Of a DNA stretch of 64,000 bases, positions 27,362-35,738 are shown piece after piece (positions within the stretch are counted from its first letter, which is position 1; every line of letters begins with the position of its first letter). The position numbers and the translations under genes were made by a program. The notes below the pieces were generated by a model that ran no database searches, was not told the origin of the DNA, and saw only the letters and a list, made by a program, of their open reading frames with translations. This stretch comes from Collinsella sp. (GTDB taxonomy: Bacteria; Actinomycetota; Coriobacteriia; Coriobacteriales; Coriobacteriaceae). The DNA is taken from positions 1-64,000 of the forward strand of contig DXZU01000010.1 in NCBI GenBank assembly GCA_019419525.1. Direction: 5' to 3'.

Positions 27362-28237
27362 CTACTGGGTATCCACGTAAAGGTCGAACCCGCCCTGCGG
27401 CGTGCTGTCGACCGTATCGGGCGCCTGCGAGTTAAAGCTCACGGGAACCATGCGCTTTGAGGCGCGGTAACGCGTGCCGTCGGTGGCGACGGGCGGCTCA
27501 TCGACCGTGAGCTCGTAGTCGCCGGGCTTGAGCTCGATACCGTCACCTTCGGAATTGACGTATTGATACTCGTCGATTGCTTGTCCCTTGAGCGTGCGAC
27601 CCACGATATGGACGAGCATCTGGCTGTCGCCGCGGGCGGTGTCCCATGTCGCACCGTCCTTAACCTCGACCGACACATGCACCGAGCGCGTGCGGCTGAG
27701 CGATTGCTCGACAGACATCTCGACCTTGGCGGCGTCTTGGCGCTGCTGCTCGACATGACCCCAGATGCTGCCGATCGCCGAGCAAGCGATGACGCCGGCC
27801 ATAAAGGCGATGAGAATGGGGCCGAGCGGAGAGCGACGGCCCGCGTCTTCCTCGCGAGCCAGGTTGGGGCGATGGGTGGGGGCGGGCGCCTGGGCACCCT
27901 GCGCGGGCACGTCGAGTATGCTGAAGGATGCCGTGCTGCCGGGGTCGATGGTGTGGCGCGGCTGCGGGGTCTTGGCCGGCGAGATGGACATGTCGACTGG
28001 CTCACCCAGCGTGGCCGTGGCATCGGCCTTTGCCTCGTTGGCCTCGGCCTGGGCCCAGGCCTGCTCGAAGGTCAGGGGCTCGGCGGGGTCGGAATCGGCA
28101 TCCGAGTCAAGCGCATCGCCAGCATCGGAGTCCACATCGGTCCCGTCGCTCAACTCATCACTTGGCAAGGGCTCGTCCCACACCTCATCCGGAGCCTCGC
28201 CCTCGCTGTACCACCATTCAAAGCTATCGATATCCAT
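27362..28237 (-). CDS. Hypothetical single-pass membrane protein
   Basis: I do not recognise the family. The N-terminal about 130 residues are acidic, rich in Asp, Glu and Ser, and likely disordered; a basic patch (RPNLAREEDAGRR) precedes one membrane helix at about residues 137-157 (PLGPILIAFMAGVIACSAIG). The remaining 130 residues look like a small extracytoplasmic beta domain (VHVSVEVKDGATWD, IELKPGDYELTVDEPP). The ATG at 28237 has AAGGGGG upstream. The gene appears isolated between the epimerase and the MerR gene. Confidence 0.75.
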   Translation of the reverse strand: MDIDSFEWWYSEGEAPDEVWDEPLPSDELSDGTDVDSDAGDALDSDADSDPAEPLTFEQAWAQAEANEAKADATATLGEPVDMSISPAKTPQPRHTIDPGSTASFSILDVPAQGAQAPAPTHRPNLAREEDAGRRSPLGPILIAFMAGVIACSAIGSIWGHVEQQRQDAAKVEMSVEQSLSRTRSVHVSVEVKDGATWDTARGDSQMLVHIVGRTLKGQAIDEYQYVNSEGDGIELKPGDYELTVDEPPVATDGTRYRASKRMVPVSFNSQAPDTVDSTPQGGFDLYVDTQ

Positions 28238-28321
28238 ACGGGGCGCCCCCTTGGCCTCGCAAATAAACACTTGCTAGCCTTATACCCCCAGACGGCACGG
28301 CGGCTCGCCGGCACAGATAGG

Positions 28322-28387
28322 AAAACCATCACAACATTCGACGCTTTTCCTCGTTTTCGAGATTTTCATCGAATGTTGTAACGGTTT
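28322..28387 (-). terminator. Long stem-loop terminator after MerR gene (copy 1 of 2)
   Basis: Arms AAACCATCACAACATTCG (28323-28340) and its near complement (28370-28387), with a 29-base loop that includes CTCGTTTTCGAG. On the minus strand a short T run follows. An almost identical element occurs at 33249-33315, again just beyond a GACAAAGGGAC palindrome. Confidence 0.75.
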
Positions 28388-28407
28388 GGGCGGCAGCCAT
28401 GCCGCGA

Positions 28408-28438
28408 ATGTGACAAAGGGACTGTCCTCTTGTCACAT
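28408..28438. repeat. GACAAAGGGAC palindrome overlapping a stop codon (copy 2 of 6)
   Basis: ATGTGACAAAGGGAC pairs with an imperfect complement (GTCCTCTTGTCACAT). The minus-strand MerR reading frame runs into it and stops at its TGA (28433-28435), so the last codons of the gene come from the repeat. Confidence 0.85.
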
Positions 28439-29302
28439 CTGGAGGGCTACGGGGATTTGGATGCAGCAGAAGTCCTCTTGGTGGGACTCGTCGTAGCTGG
28501 TGGTATCGAGGTAGCAAAAATCGAAGGCATCGCCGATGGGCTGGAGTGCGTGCTCGTCCATGCATGCCACGATGGCACGAATGCCCTCGGGTTCGTACGG
28601 CATGCCCCAGCGGCTCATGCACAGGTATGTGCCCTCGGGCAACACCTCGACGCCAATCTCTGCCAGCTCGGCAGGATCGCTCGGCAGCAGCTCCTCGGCA
28701 CCGCGCGGCAGCACGGCAAAGGAGCCGGCACCGGCGATGGGGTCGTCGGAATGCAGCGCCTCGCGACGCAGCATGGCGCCCCAGCCGCGCATGGGGCGCG
28801 TGCCCGTGAGCGCACGCATGCGCAGAATCGCGCGCATGAGCGTGGGGTGCAGCATCGAACGGCCGCGCTCGATATCGGCCGGGAACTCCTCAAAGACCAC
28901 GAAGCGGCGCTCGAACTGCTTGAGCTCCGGTTTGCCCTCGCGCTCGCGCCAATAAACCGCCTCGTCGTAAAAGCTCAGCCGCTCCTGCACGCTCGCACGC
29001 TCGGCTTTGAGCCCGGCAATCTGCCCATCGAGCGCCTGAACCCGCGAGCGCAGGTGATCGGTCATCTCGCCAATGTCGAACGTCGAGGTCAGGCGGTCAA
29101 TCTCGTCGAGCTCGAGCCCTAGGTCGCGCAGCATGCAGATCAGACGCATGAGCGGGATCTGCGTGGGCGAATAGAAACGGTAGCCTTTTTCGTTAACCAC
29201 GGCGGGCTTAAACAGGCCGATCTTGTCGTAGTAGATGAGCGTTTGGCGCGAAACGTTAAACAAGCTCGCCATCTCGCTAATCGCATACATACCCGTCTGC
29301 AT
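28433..29302 (-). CDS. MerR family transcriptional regulator
   Basis: N-terminal MerR winged helix (YAISEMASLFNVSRQTLIYYDKIGLFKP, YRFYSPTQI), then a coiled coil (about residues 80-115, LRSRVQALDGQIAGLKAE) and a 150-residue C-terminal effector-binding domain of the BltR/GyrI type. It probably responds to a small aromatic or hydrophobic ligand (inference). It lies immediately downstream of ubiX on the same strand but behind a terminator, so it may be transcribed separately. The ATG at 29302 is preceded by GGAGG. Confidence 0.88.
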   Translation of the reverse strand: MQTGMYAISEMASLFNVSRQTLIYYDKIGLFKPAVVNEKGYRFYSPTQIPLMRLICMLRDLGLELDEIDRLTSTFDIGEMTDHLRSRVQALDGQIAGLKAERASVQERLSFYDEAVYWREREGKPELKQFERRFVVFEEFPADIERGRSMLHPTLMRAILRMRALTGTRPMRGWGAMLRREALHSDDPIAGAGSFAVLPRGAEELLPSDPAELAEIGVEVLPEGTYLCMSRWGMPYEPEGIRAIVACMDEHALQPIGDAFDFCYLDTTSYDESHQEDFCCIQIPVALQM

Positions 29303-29330
29303 AGGTCCTCCCGACACATCCTTTGACGCG

Positions 29331-29361
29331 AAAAGCCCGCCGCCCACAGGGGCAGCGGGCT
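29331..29361 (-). terminator. Rho-independent terminator after ubiX
   Basis: AGCCCGC and GCGGGCT arms with an inner GC-rich loop, followed by TTTT on the minus strand. It lies between the ubiX-like gene and the MerR gene start. Confidence 0.8.
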
Positions 29362-29393
29362 CAAACACTCCTCGTATCCTACCCTAAATGCGC

Positions 29394-29972
29394 CTATGAC
29401 CAGCGCTTATAGTTTGCACATGACACGCCGACGGCCTCGAGCGCCTTGGCGGCGATGTGATGCACCGCATCGTCGAGCGTTGCGGGGCCGTTGTAAAACG
29501 TGAGCATGGGCGGCATGAGCATGACACCCGGCACACGCGCCAGGCGCGCCATGTTGTCGACATGGATCGCACTGAAGGGCGTCTCGCGCACCATGAGTAC
29601 CAGGCGGCGTTGCTCTTTCATCTGCACGTCGGCCGCACGCAGCAACAGGTTTTCGCTGTAACCACTCGCGATGCCGGCAAGCGTCTTCATGGAGCAGGGC
29701 GCCACGATCATGCCATCGACCGGATAGGTGCCGCTTGCAATGGCGGCGCCGATGTTCTTGTTGTCGTAGACCACATCGGCATGCGTGGCAAACTCGTCGA
29801 GCGTCATGCCGAGCTCCTGCTCGATGGTGATCTCTCCCCCGCGCGTGACGACAAGCGCCGATTCGGCGCCGGCCTGGCGCAAGCATTTAAGGCACTCAAG
29901 ACCCAGCGCGGCACCGCTGGCACCAGACACACCAACGACAATGCGACGGGGACGGGCAGAAGACTCAGGCAT
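29394..29972 (-). CDS. ubiX: UbiX family flavin prenyltransferase
   Basis: Makes prenylated FMN, the cofactor of UbiD decarboxylases, from FMN and dimethylallyl monophosphate. The flavin loop GVSGASGAALG near the N-terminus, VAPCSMKTLAGIASGYSENLLLRAADV, and the substrate region RETPFSAIHVDNMARLA with PPMLTFYN are all conserved. Length 192 aa is normal. It follows the UbiD gene by 37 bases on the same strand, so it most likely serves that enzyme and not ubiquinone synthesis, which this lineage would not need. Confidence 0.94.
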   Translation of the reverse strand: MPESSARPRRIVVGVSGASGAALGLECLKCLRQAGAESALVVTRGGEITIEQELGMTLDEFATHADVVYDNKNIGAAIASGTYPVDGMIVAPCSMKTLAGIASGYSENLLLRAADVQMKEQRRLVLMVRETPFSAIHVDNMARLARVPGVMLMPPMLTFYNGPATLDDAVHHIAAKALEAVGVSCANYKRWS

Positions 29973-30009
29973 GACAACTCCTTACTTAGTTACTCGGTAG
30001 GGCTACTTA

Positions 30010-31497
30010 CTAGAAAGCAAGCTCGGCGGCCCACTTATCCTTGTCGATCTCCATGAACTGCGAGCGGATGAAGTTCTTCTTGAGGTCGAACGGGACCGTG
30101 CAGTCGAAGATGGCCTTGCAGGCGATGCCGTGCTCGCGGATCGTGGGGTCGAACGCGGGGTCGTTGGACGGATCGAGCACGTGGCAGTGGCAGCCGGGAA
30201 TGGTGATGAGGTCCACGTCGGCCTGGAAGCGCGTGGTCATGGCCCACATCACGTCGCTCATGTCGAAGATGTCAACGTCTTCGTCAACCAGGATCACATG
30301 CTTGAGCTCGGAGAATGCCGAGAAGGCGAGCATGGCGGCGTTGCGCTGGCGGCCCTCGTCATTTTTGCTCGACTTCTTGAACTGCATGATGGCAACGAAC
30401 TTGCCGCCGCCGCAGGGAGCGGCGTGGACGTTGAGCAGGCGGCCCGGGATGGCGGTCTCGACCATCTTGTAGATGGAAGCCTCGGTGGGGATGCCGGCCA
30501 TGGACACGTGCTCGTGCGAAGGGCCGATGCAGCTCTCCATGATGGGGTTGACACGCGTGGTGACGGCGGTGATCTTGATCACCGGGCAGACCTTGGCGCC
30601 GCCGGTGTAACCGGGGAACTCGGGCATGGCGTAGCCGTGGCCGTTGACGTCCTCATTGATAGTCTCGTCGTGCATGAGGTAGCCCTCGAGCACGTACTCG
30701 GCATTGGCAATGCACTTCTGCGGAACGGTGACGCAGTCGGCAAGCTCGACGGCGTGGCCGCGCAGGGCACCGGCGATCTGCAGCTCGTTGAAGCCGAGCG
30801 GCGTGGTGGGAGCCTCGAAGCCGCAGCACATGTACACGGCGGGGTCCAGACCGATGGAGATGGAGATGGGCATGTCCTCGCCGCGCTGGCAGTACTCGTC
30901 AAAGAACGCGCCCAGGTGACGGCTGCCCGGGGTGATCCACATGGCGAGCTTGTCCTTGTCGACGCAGGAGAAGCGGTGGATGGTCACGTCGGACTGGGTG
31001 CCATCGGGGCTCGTGCCGTAGGCGAGGCCCATGGTGATGTAGGGGCCACCGTCGACGGGCGTGTTGGTGGGAGCGGGAACGATCTTGCGCAGGTCGAAGC
31101 CCTCGTCGGTCGCCTTGTACACGACCTCCTGGCAGTCGACGTGCTTGCCCTCGGCGATCTGCTCAGGGGCGATCAGGTTCTCGAAGCGCTTGCCGATCTC
31201 GAGGCCCAGATGCTCCTCGTCCAGATCGAGCAGGGCGGCAACGCGCTTGCGGCTGGCAAGCATGCCGATGCAGACCTTGGCGTCGTCAAAGCCCTTAACG
31301 TTGTTGAAGACCATCGCCGGGCCCTCTTTGGTCGGACGCATGACGGTGCCGCCGGCACCGACGTGACGGTAGACGCCCGAGACCTCGGCATCGGGATCGA
31401 CCTGGGTGTCGGTCTCGAGCAGCTGGCCCGGCATCTCGCGCAAAAAGTCGAGTGCAGAACGCAGGTTGTGGATCTGGGAAGCATCGGTAGTGGACAT
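30010..31497 (-). CDS. UbiD family prenylated-FMN-dependent decarboxylase
   Basis: Reversible non-oxidative (de)carboxylase. The central fold is clear from DGGPYITMGLAYGTSPDG, IHRFSCVDKDKLAMWI, the helix with PLGFNELQIAGALRG and the active-site stretch GPSHEHVSMAGIPTEASIYK, which carries the glutamates expected to act in catalysis. The 495-aa size and sequence feel close to gallate/protocatechuate-type enzymes (LpdC-like) rather than ubiquinone-pathway UbiD. Neighbours (UbiX, anion transporter, LpdD-like domain) support catabolic decarboxylation of a hydroxyaromatic acid; the substrate is inferred, not shown. Confidence 0.92.
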   Translation of the reverse strand: MSTTDASQIHNLRSALDFLREMPGQLLETDTQVDPDAEVSGVYRHVGAGGTVMRPTKEGPAMVFNNVKGFDDAKVCIGMLASRKRVAALLDLDEEHLGLEIGKRFENLIAPEQIAEGKHVDCQEVVYKATDEGFDLRKIVPAPTNTPVDGGPYITMGLAYGTSPDGTQSDVTIHRFSCVDKDKLAMWITPGSRHLGAFFDEYCQRGEDMPISISIGLDPAVYMCCGFEAPTTPLGFNELQIAGALRGHAVELADCVTVPQKCIANAEYVLEGYLMHDETINEDVNGHGYAMPEFPGYTGGAKVCPVIKITAVTTRVNPIMESCIGPSHEHVSMAGIPTEASIYKMVETAIPGRLLNVHAAPCGGGKFVAIMQFKKSSKNDEGRQRNAAMLAFSAFSELKHVILVDEDVDIFDMSDVMWAMTTRFQADVDLITIPGCHCHVLDPSNDPAFDPTIREHGIACKAIFDCTVPFDLKKNFIRSQFMEIDKDKWAAELAF

Positions 31498-31517
31498 GGC
31501 ATGCTCCTTTCGGGAGA

Positions 31518-31545
31518 GTGCCCGACGGCGGTGTGCCGCCGGGCG
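31518..31545. repeat. GC-rich hairpin between transporter and UbiD gene
   Basis: GCCCGACGGCGG and CCGCCGGGC arms with a TGTG loop lie about 20-50 bases upstream of the UbiD start. No T run follows; it could be a processing or attenuation site. Confidence 0.4.
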
Positions 31546-31639
31546 GGGTAACGTAATGGGGCCACGGCGCTCACAAATGGAGCGCTCGACCGCTCGAAGT
31601 TCAAGTGCTTGGCTGCTTACAGCCGGAACGCCCGACCGC

Positions 31640-33097
31640 TTACATCAGGCCAAAGAGGTGGAACCAGGCGGCCTCGACCAGCACGACGACAAAGACGACC
31701 GCGGTGAGGGGGATGCCCATGCGCATGGCCTCTTTGGAGGTGTAGCCGCCGGCGTCCTTGCCTTCGCCGATAAGGATCGGCAGGTTATGGAACGGCAGGA
31801 TGTAGTGGATGTTGATGGACGTGAAGACGATGAGCGCCACGGCGAGCGGGCTCACGCTGGAGCCGGCGGCAAAGCTGATGAACGCCGGCACGCACACGCC
31901 GAGCACGGCCATGACCGAGCCCATGAACATGTGGATGATCATGGAAAGCGCGGCGACGAGCAGGGCGAACAGGAAGATGTTCTCGGGCACGGAGCTGGGG
32001 AGCACGACGTCGGCGATCCAGGCGTTCATGCCGGTGGCACCGCCCACGGAGCCCACGGCCATGGCGGCCGTCAGGAACATGAGGGACTTGATATCGACAG
32101 CGTTCCAGCTGGCGGGGGTGAGGACTTCGCCAATGATGGGCATGGCGAGAGCGACACCAATGGCCAGGGTGACCCAGCCGATGTAATCGCCCGAAACGGT
32201 GAGCCACAGCGCGATGGCGATGACAAGCCACACGATGGTGCGGATCTCTTTGACGGAGAGCTTGCCGAGCGCGGCCTGCTTGGCCACGATCTGCTCGCGA
32301 TCGTAGACGAGCTCCTTGCTGGGCTTAAAGAGGAAGAGGCCCAAGAACAGGGTGCACAGCAGCGCGACCAGCATAGGCACGCTCATGTACAGGAACCAGT
32401 CGACGAAGGACGGGCTCATGCCGCCGGCCTCGGCACTGTACTGTGCAACGAGGGGGTTGAGCGTGGAGTCGCCCGTCAGGAAGAACATGGAGCCCGGGGC
32501 GGCAGCGGCAAACACGAGGAAGCCGAGCTTGCCCTTGTCGTCGTCACCGTAGCCGGCGGACTCGGCGATGACCGAGACGACGGCGAGGATGAGGAAGGCG
32601 CGGGGGAACGGATGCGGGATCAGCAGCGACAGCACAAAGGTGAGCGCGAAAATCGAGATGATGAGCGACTTGGCGTCGCGCACGAACTTGAGCATGAACG
32701 CGTAGGCGATACGCTCGCCCAGGCCCGACTCCTTGACCGCGCTGGCGATGAGGTAGGCGCCGATGACGAGCCACATGGTGGCCTTGGTCCACGAGCTAAA
32801 CGTAGAGGCGACCGTCGCCGAAATGCTCGCGGCGCCCGTGTCGTCCACGCACACCTTGAACAGGACGAGCAGCGCGCAGTAGAGCAGGCCCACAAAGCCC
32901 GGCTGTGCCACGCCACATGCCCAGAACACCACCGTGGCGAGCGTCAGTGCCAGACAGGTCTGACCGCCGACCGTGAGCTCGACCGTCGAGCTCAGCTCCG
33001 CCAAAGGAAGAAACTTCACCAGCAAAAAGACAACGATACCCAGCACAAAGCCAATTTCGCGCTTGGTGATCTTAAACGCCTTCTTTTCCGCTTCCAT
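31640..33097 (-). CDS. SLC13/DASS-type anion transporter
   Basis: Integral membrane protein with about 11-12 hydrophobic segments. Features typical of the divalent anion:sodium symporter family are TWLVIGAYLIASAV-like helix (TMWLVIGAYL), a serine-containing SMFFLTGDSTLNPL hairpin region and FNIHYILPF-type end (INIHYILPFHNLPILIG). It probably imports the carboxylic acid that the adjacent UbiD enzyme decarboxylates, possibly in exchange or symport with cations. It is 142 bases upstream of the UbiD gene on the same strand. Confidence 0.85.
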   Translation of the reverse strand: MEAEKKAFKITKREIGFVLGIVVFLLVKFLPLAELSSTVELTVGGQTCLALTLATVVFWACGVAQPGFVGLLYCALLVLFKVCVDDTGAASISATVASTFSSWTKATMWLVIGAYLIASAVKESGLGERIAYAFMLKFVRDAKSLIISIFALTFVLSLLIPHPFPRAFLILAVVSVIAESAGYGDDDKGKLGFLVFAAAAPGSMFFLTGDSTLNPLVAQYSAEAGGMSPSFVDWFLYMSVPMLVALLCTLFLGLFLFKPSKELVYDREQIVAKQAALGKLSVKEIRTIVWLVIAIALWLTVSGDYIGWVTLAIGVALAMPIIGEVLTPASWNAVDIKSLMFLTAAMAVGSVGGATGMNAWIADVVLPSSVPENIFLFALLVAALSMIIHMFMGSVMAVLGVCVPAFISFAAGSSVSPLAVALIVFTSINIHYILPFHNLPILIGEGKDAGGYTSKEAMRMGIPLTAVVFVVVLVEAAWFHLFGLM

Positions 33098-33248
33098 CTC
33101 CCCACCTTTCTTGTTGGGGGCGCTCCGGATTCGCAGCCACGTTGCCGCTTAAAAAGGGGCGCCCGTTATCGGACACCCCTTACGTTGCGCTGTGTTGCGG
33201 CAATACAGTCAAGCGGATTTTTTTTGGATGAGAAGCGATTCCCTAGAC

Positions 33249-33315
33249 AAAAACCGTCACAACATTCGACGCTTTTCCTCGTTTTCGAGATTTTCGCCGA
33301 ATGTTGTGACGGTTT
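33249..33315 (-). terminator. Long stem-loop terminator after lpdD-IDI fusion gene (copy 2 of 2)
   Basis: Perfect 18-bp arms AAACCGTCACAACATTCG (33251-33268) and complement (33298-33315) with the same 29-base loop as the copy at 28322. Minus-strand transcription ends in TTTTT. It lies directly beyond the palindrome at 33318. Confidence 0.85.
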
Positions 33316-33317
33316 GG

Positions 33318-33348
33318 ATGTGACAAAGGGACTGTCCCTTTGTCACAT
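33318..33348. repeat. GACAAAGGGAC palindrome overlapping a stop codon (copy 3 of 6)
   Basis: Perfect ATGTGACAAAGGGAC and complement around one T. The fusion gene ends at the TGA inside it (33343-33345), giving a final methionine encoded by the repeat, exactly as for the MerR gene. Confidence 0.88.
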
Positions 33349-34290
33349 AGCGAGGGCCGTACGGATGGATGGGTCGCTGAGAGCCTCGCGGAGCCAGGGG
33401 GCCAGCTGCTCGGGGTGACCCTGCAGGTAGCCGTCGAGCTCGGACGGGGCCACGCGGCGCAACTCCGAGATCTCCTCTTGGTTGATATGCAGCTCGCCCG
33501 GCTCAACATGGGCAAGGTAGACCTCGCACCATTCGCACTCGCAGCGGCCGTCGCCGTGGTCCTCACGGTACACCACGTGTCCGAGGTGCTCGAGCTGATC
33601 GGGCTCGCGTGTAATGCCGAGCTCTTCGTTGATGCGGCGCACCGTGGCGGCCGCGACGTCTTCCCCGGGGAGCGGATGGCCGGCACAGCTATCGGCCAGC
33701 ACTCCGCCCCACAGTCGCTTGAGCGGACTGCGGCGACAGAGCAGCAGGCGCGCGTCTTCGCCCCGGCCCTCGACCAAAAGCGTCAGAAATGCCTGATGCA
33801 GGATGCCCTCGCCGGCATGGGCATCGATGCGGTCGACGGGGCCAAGCGCCTCGCCGGTCGCGGCATCGACCGCCACGACCTCGGCGCCCGCGCCGCCCTC
33901 ATCCCAACCGGCGCGCAGGATGCGCGCGGCGGCTTCCTCAAGCGCGGCGATGAGCTCCTTGGTGGTATCGAGCACGCGCTGCAGGTCGTCCCCGCTCGCC
34001 TGTTCAACATGAAAGCCCGTGCTTGCAACTACCGGCACGTCAAAGCGCGTGGCCAGCGCCGCCGCGATATCGTGCGCCGGGATCTCGTCTCGATGGCACG
34101 GAACGGCCAGGATGCTCACCGTCGCCGTACGGCCGGGCTCGGGGCGCGGAATGGCCTGCGCCGTGGCGCCCAGGTGCGCAAACTCCGGCGAGCAGGCGTA
34201 CACCGCCATGCCTCGCGGCGTCACCGTCAGCTGGGCCTCGAGCGCAAACTTGCCCTCGCCCACTGCAACCTTTGTCGTGTGCATACCCAT
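33343..34290 (-). CDS. LpdD-like domain fused to type I isopentenyl-diphosphate isomerase-like Nudix domain
   Basis: Two-domain protein of 315 aa. Residues about 1-125 resemble LpdD, the small partner (prenylated-flavin chaperone) of phenolic acid decarboxylases: AHLGATAQA, VPCHRDEIP, VVASTGFHVEQAS. Residues about 145-315 resemble IDI: metal ligands H158 and H165 (AHAGEGILHQAF), H205 (DSCAGHP), E251 and E253 (ECEWCEVY), and a Nudix-like box (GHPLPGE, RRINEELGI). The usual catalytic Cys, which in E. coli IDI immediately precedes GHP, is Ala203 here, with a Cys at 202. ATG at 34290 has AGGAG upstream. Probably helps prFMN supply for the neighbouring UbiX/UbiD. Confidence 0.82.
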   Translation of the reverse strand: MGMHTTKVAVGEGKFALEAQLTVTPRGMAVYACSPEFAHLGATAQAIPRPEPGRTATVSILAVPCHRDEIPAHDIAAALATRFDVPVVASTGFHVEQASGDDLQRVLDTTKELIAALEEAAARILRAGWDEGGAGAEVVAVDAATGEALGPVDRIDAHAGEGILHQAFLTLLVEGRGEDARLLLCRRSPLKRLWGGVLADSCAGHPLPGEDVAAATVRRINEELGITREPDQLEHLGHVVYREDHGDGRCECEWCEVYLAHVEPGELHINQEEISELRRVAPSELDGYLQGHPEQLAPWLREALSDPSIRTALAM

Positions 34291-34362
34291 GGGATCTCCT
34301 GTCGCCCGCGATGTACCTGAGACCATCTTCGCCTGTATTGCGACTATACAGGCAAGCTCTCC

Positions 34363-34393
34363 ATGTGACAAAGAGACTGTCCCTTTGTCACAT
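34363..34393. repeat. GACAAAGAGAC palindrome in a divergent intergenic region (copy 4 of 6)
   Basis: ATGTGACAAAGAGAC pairs with GTCCCTTTGTCACAT with one mismatch. It is the only copy upstream of genes on both sides, between the LpdD fusion gene and the MFS gene. Confidence 0.8.
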
Positions 34394-34451
34394 TCTGTTA
34401 GAGTTGCAGGGATTGAATCCCGCTTATTCATGCGACATTGGAGTGACAACC

Positions 34452-35687
34452 TTGACCGCCGCAACCACGCCTAAAAGTAAGCCAACCGCCGCCGCGCTCT
34501 CCCCCGCGCGCACCAAGCTCTGCCTGGCGCTGCTCGTGCTGTTGGGATTCTCGCTCGGCTGCTCCGAGTTCGTGGTCATCGGCATCGAAAGCGACTTGGC
34601 AACGGAACTCGGCATATCACTTGCCACTGCGGGCCAGCTCATCAGCGTGTTTGCGCTCGTCTACGCTATCGCGACGCCGGTGCTCGCGCTCAGCACGGGG
34701 CGATTCCGCCGCTACCAGCTGCTCGTGTGCTATAGCGTCGTCTTTGTGCTCGGCAACCTGGTCATGGCGTTGGCCCCCAACTTCCAGGTGCTGTTTATCT
34801 CACGCATTGTCCTGGGCTCTGTCTCGGGTGCGCTGCTCGCCGTGGGTGTGACGTACATCCCCGAGCTGCTGTCCCCGCAGCAAACTTCACTTGCCATCTC
34901 GGTGGTATATGGTGCGTTTTCCGTGGCAATGGTCTTTGTCACTTCGATCGGCAAGTTTGTGGCCGACACACTCGATTGGCACGTGGCCATGTACGGCACG
35001 CTGACCTTTGCCGCTTTGATCTGTAGCGCGCTCGTGGCGTTTATGCCTCGCGCCGGGCAGACCGATGAGCCCGCCACCTTCCGCGAGCAGGCGGGGCTAC
35101 TACGCGAGCCGAGTATCATCACCGGCATGCTCATCTTCTTGTTTGGCGTGGGCTCGGTCTACGTATTCTACGGCTACGTGACGCCTTATCTGGAGCAGGT
35201 GCTGAGCATGGATACCGTTCAGGCGAGCACCACACTTATGGCCTATGGCGTGTTCTGCCTGATCTCGAACATCCTGGGCGGATGGATCGATGCGCGTTTT
35301 GGCATGAAGGCGCTGCTGGTTACGTTTGTGCTGCAGGCGGCGGCACTGCTCGGGCTGTTTGCCGTGGGCGCCGCCATGCCGCTCGCGCTGGTCTTTGTCT
35401 TTAGCCTGGCGATGCTCATGTACCTGTTCTCGGTCTCATGCATCACGCACTTTATGGACGTGGCACGCAGCCGCCATCCCAAGTCGATGGTACTCGCAAG
35501 TTCGGTTGAGCCCATGGCGTTTAACGTCGGCATCTCGTTTGGCACCGCAGTGGGCGGCGCCGTGGTAAGCAGCATTGGCATTGCGTACGTGGGTGCAGTG
35601 GGCGCCGCGTTCTCGCTTGTGGCCTGGGCGCTCACGCTGGTGACGATTAAGTTGGCTCGCTGGGAGCGCAAGCGGGCGAGGGCGTAG
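34452..35687 (+). CDS. MFS transporter, AraJ/drug-efflux type
   Basis: Twelve-helix major facilitator. Visible are a start helix LCLALLVLLGFSLGCSEFVVIGIESDLA, the loop 2-3 region STGRFRRYQLL and motif-C-like glycine/proline-rich helix 5 (GALLAVGVTYIPELLSP). It belongs to the arabinose-efflux-permease-like subgroup, whose members expel sugars or drugs; the substrate is unknown. No ATG fits; a TTG at 34452 has GGAG eight bases upstream, and a GTG at 34443 is the alternative. It is divergent from the LpdD fusion gene. Confidence 0.88.
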   Translation: MTAATTPKSKPTAAALSPARTKLCLALLVLLGFSLGCSEFVVIGIESDLATELGISLATAGQLISVFALVYAIATPVLALSTGRFRRYQLLVCYSVVFVLGNLVMALAPNFQVLFISRIVLGSVSGALLAVGVTYIPELLSPQQTSLAISVVYGAFSVAMVFVTSIGKFVADTLDWHVAMYGTLTFAALICSALVAFMPRAGQTDEPATFREQAGLLREPSIITGMLIFLFGVGSVYVFYGYVTPYLEQVLSMDTVQASTTLMAYGVFCLISNILGGWIDARFGMKALLVTFVLQAAALLGLFAVGAAMPLALVFVFSLAMLMYLFSVSCITHFMDVARSRHPKSMVLASSVEPMAFNVGISFGTAVGGAVVSSIGIAYVGAVGAAFSLVAWALTLVTIKLARWERKRARA

Positions 35688-35738
35688 GCGTAGGTGCGAT
35701 ACTCGAACTCGATGATGGCGATCGAAAGGAAACCGCAT

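Noticed and set aside
28320..34393. CRISPR array made of the repeated palindromes
   Set aside because: The repeats are kilobases apart, each next to a different gene, with no regular spacers and no cas genes.
34405..34425. GGGATTGAATCCC, resembling a tRNA T-arm
   Set aside because: No matching acceptor, D or anticodon arms nearby and no TTCRA loop; it is only a small inverted repeat.
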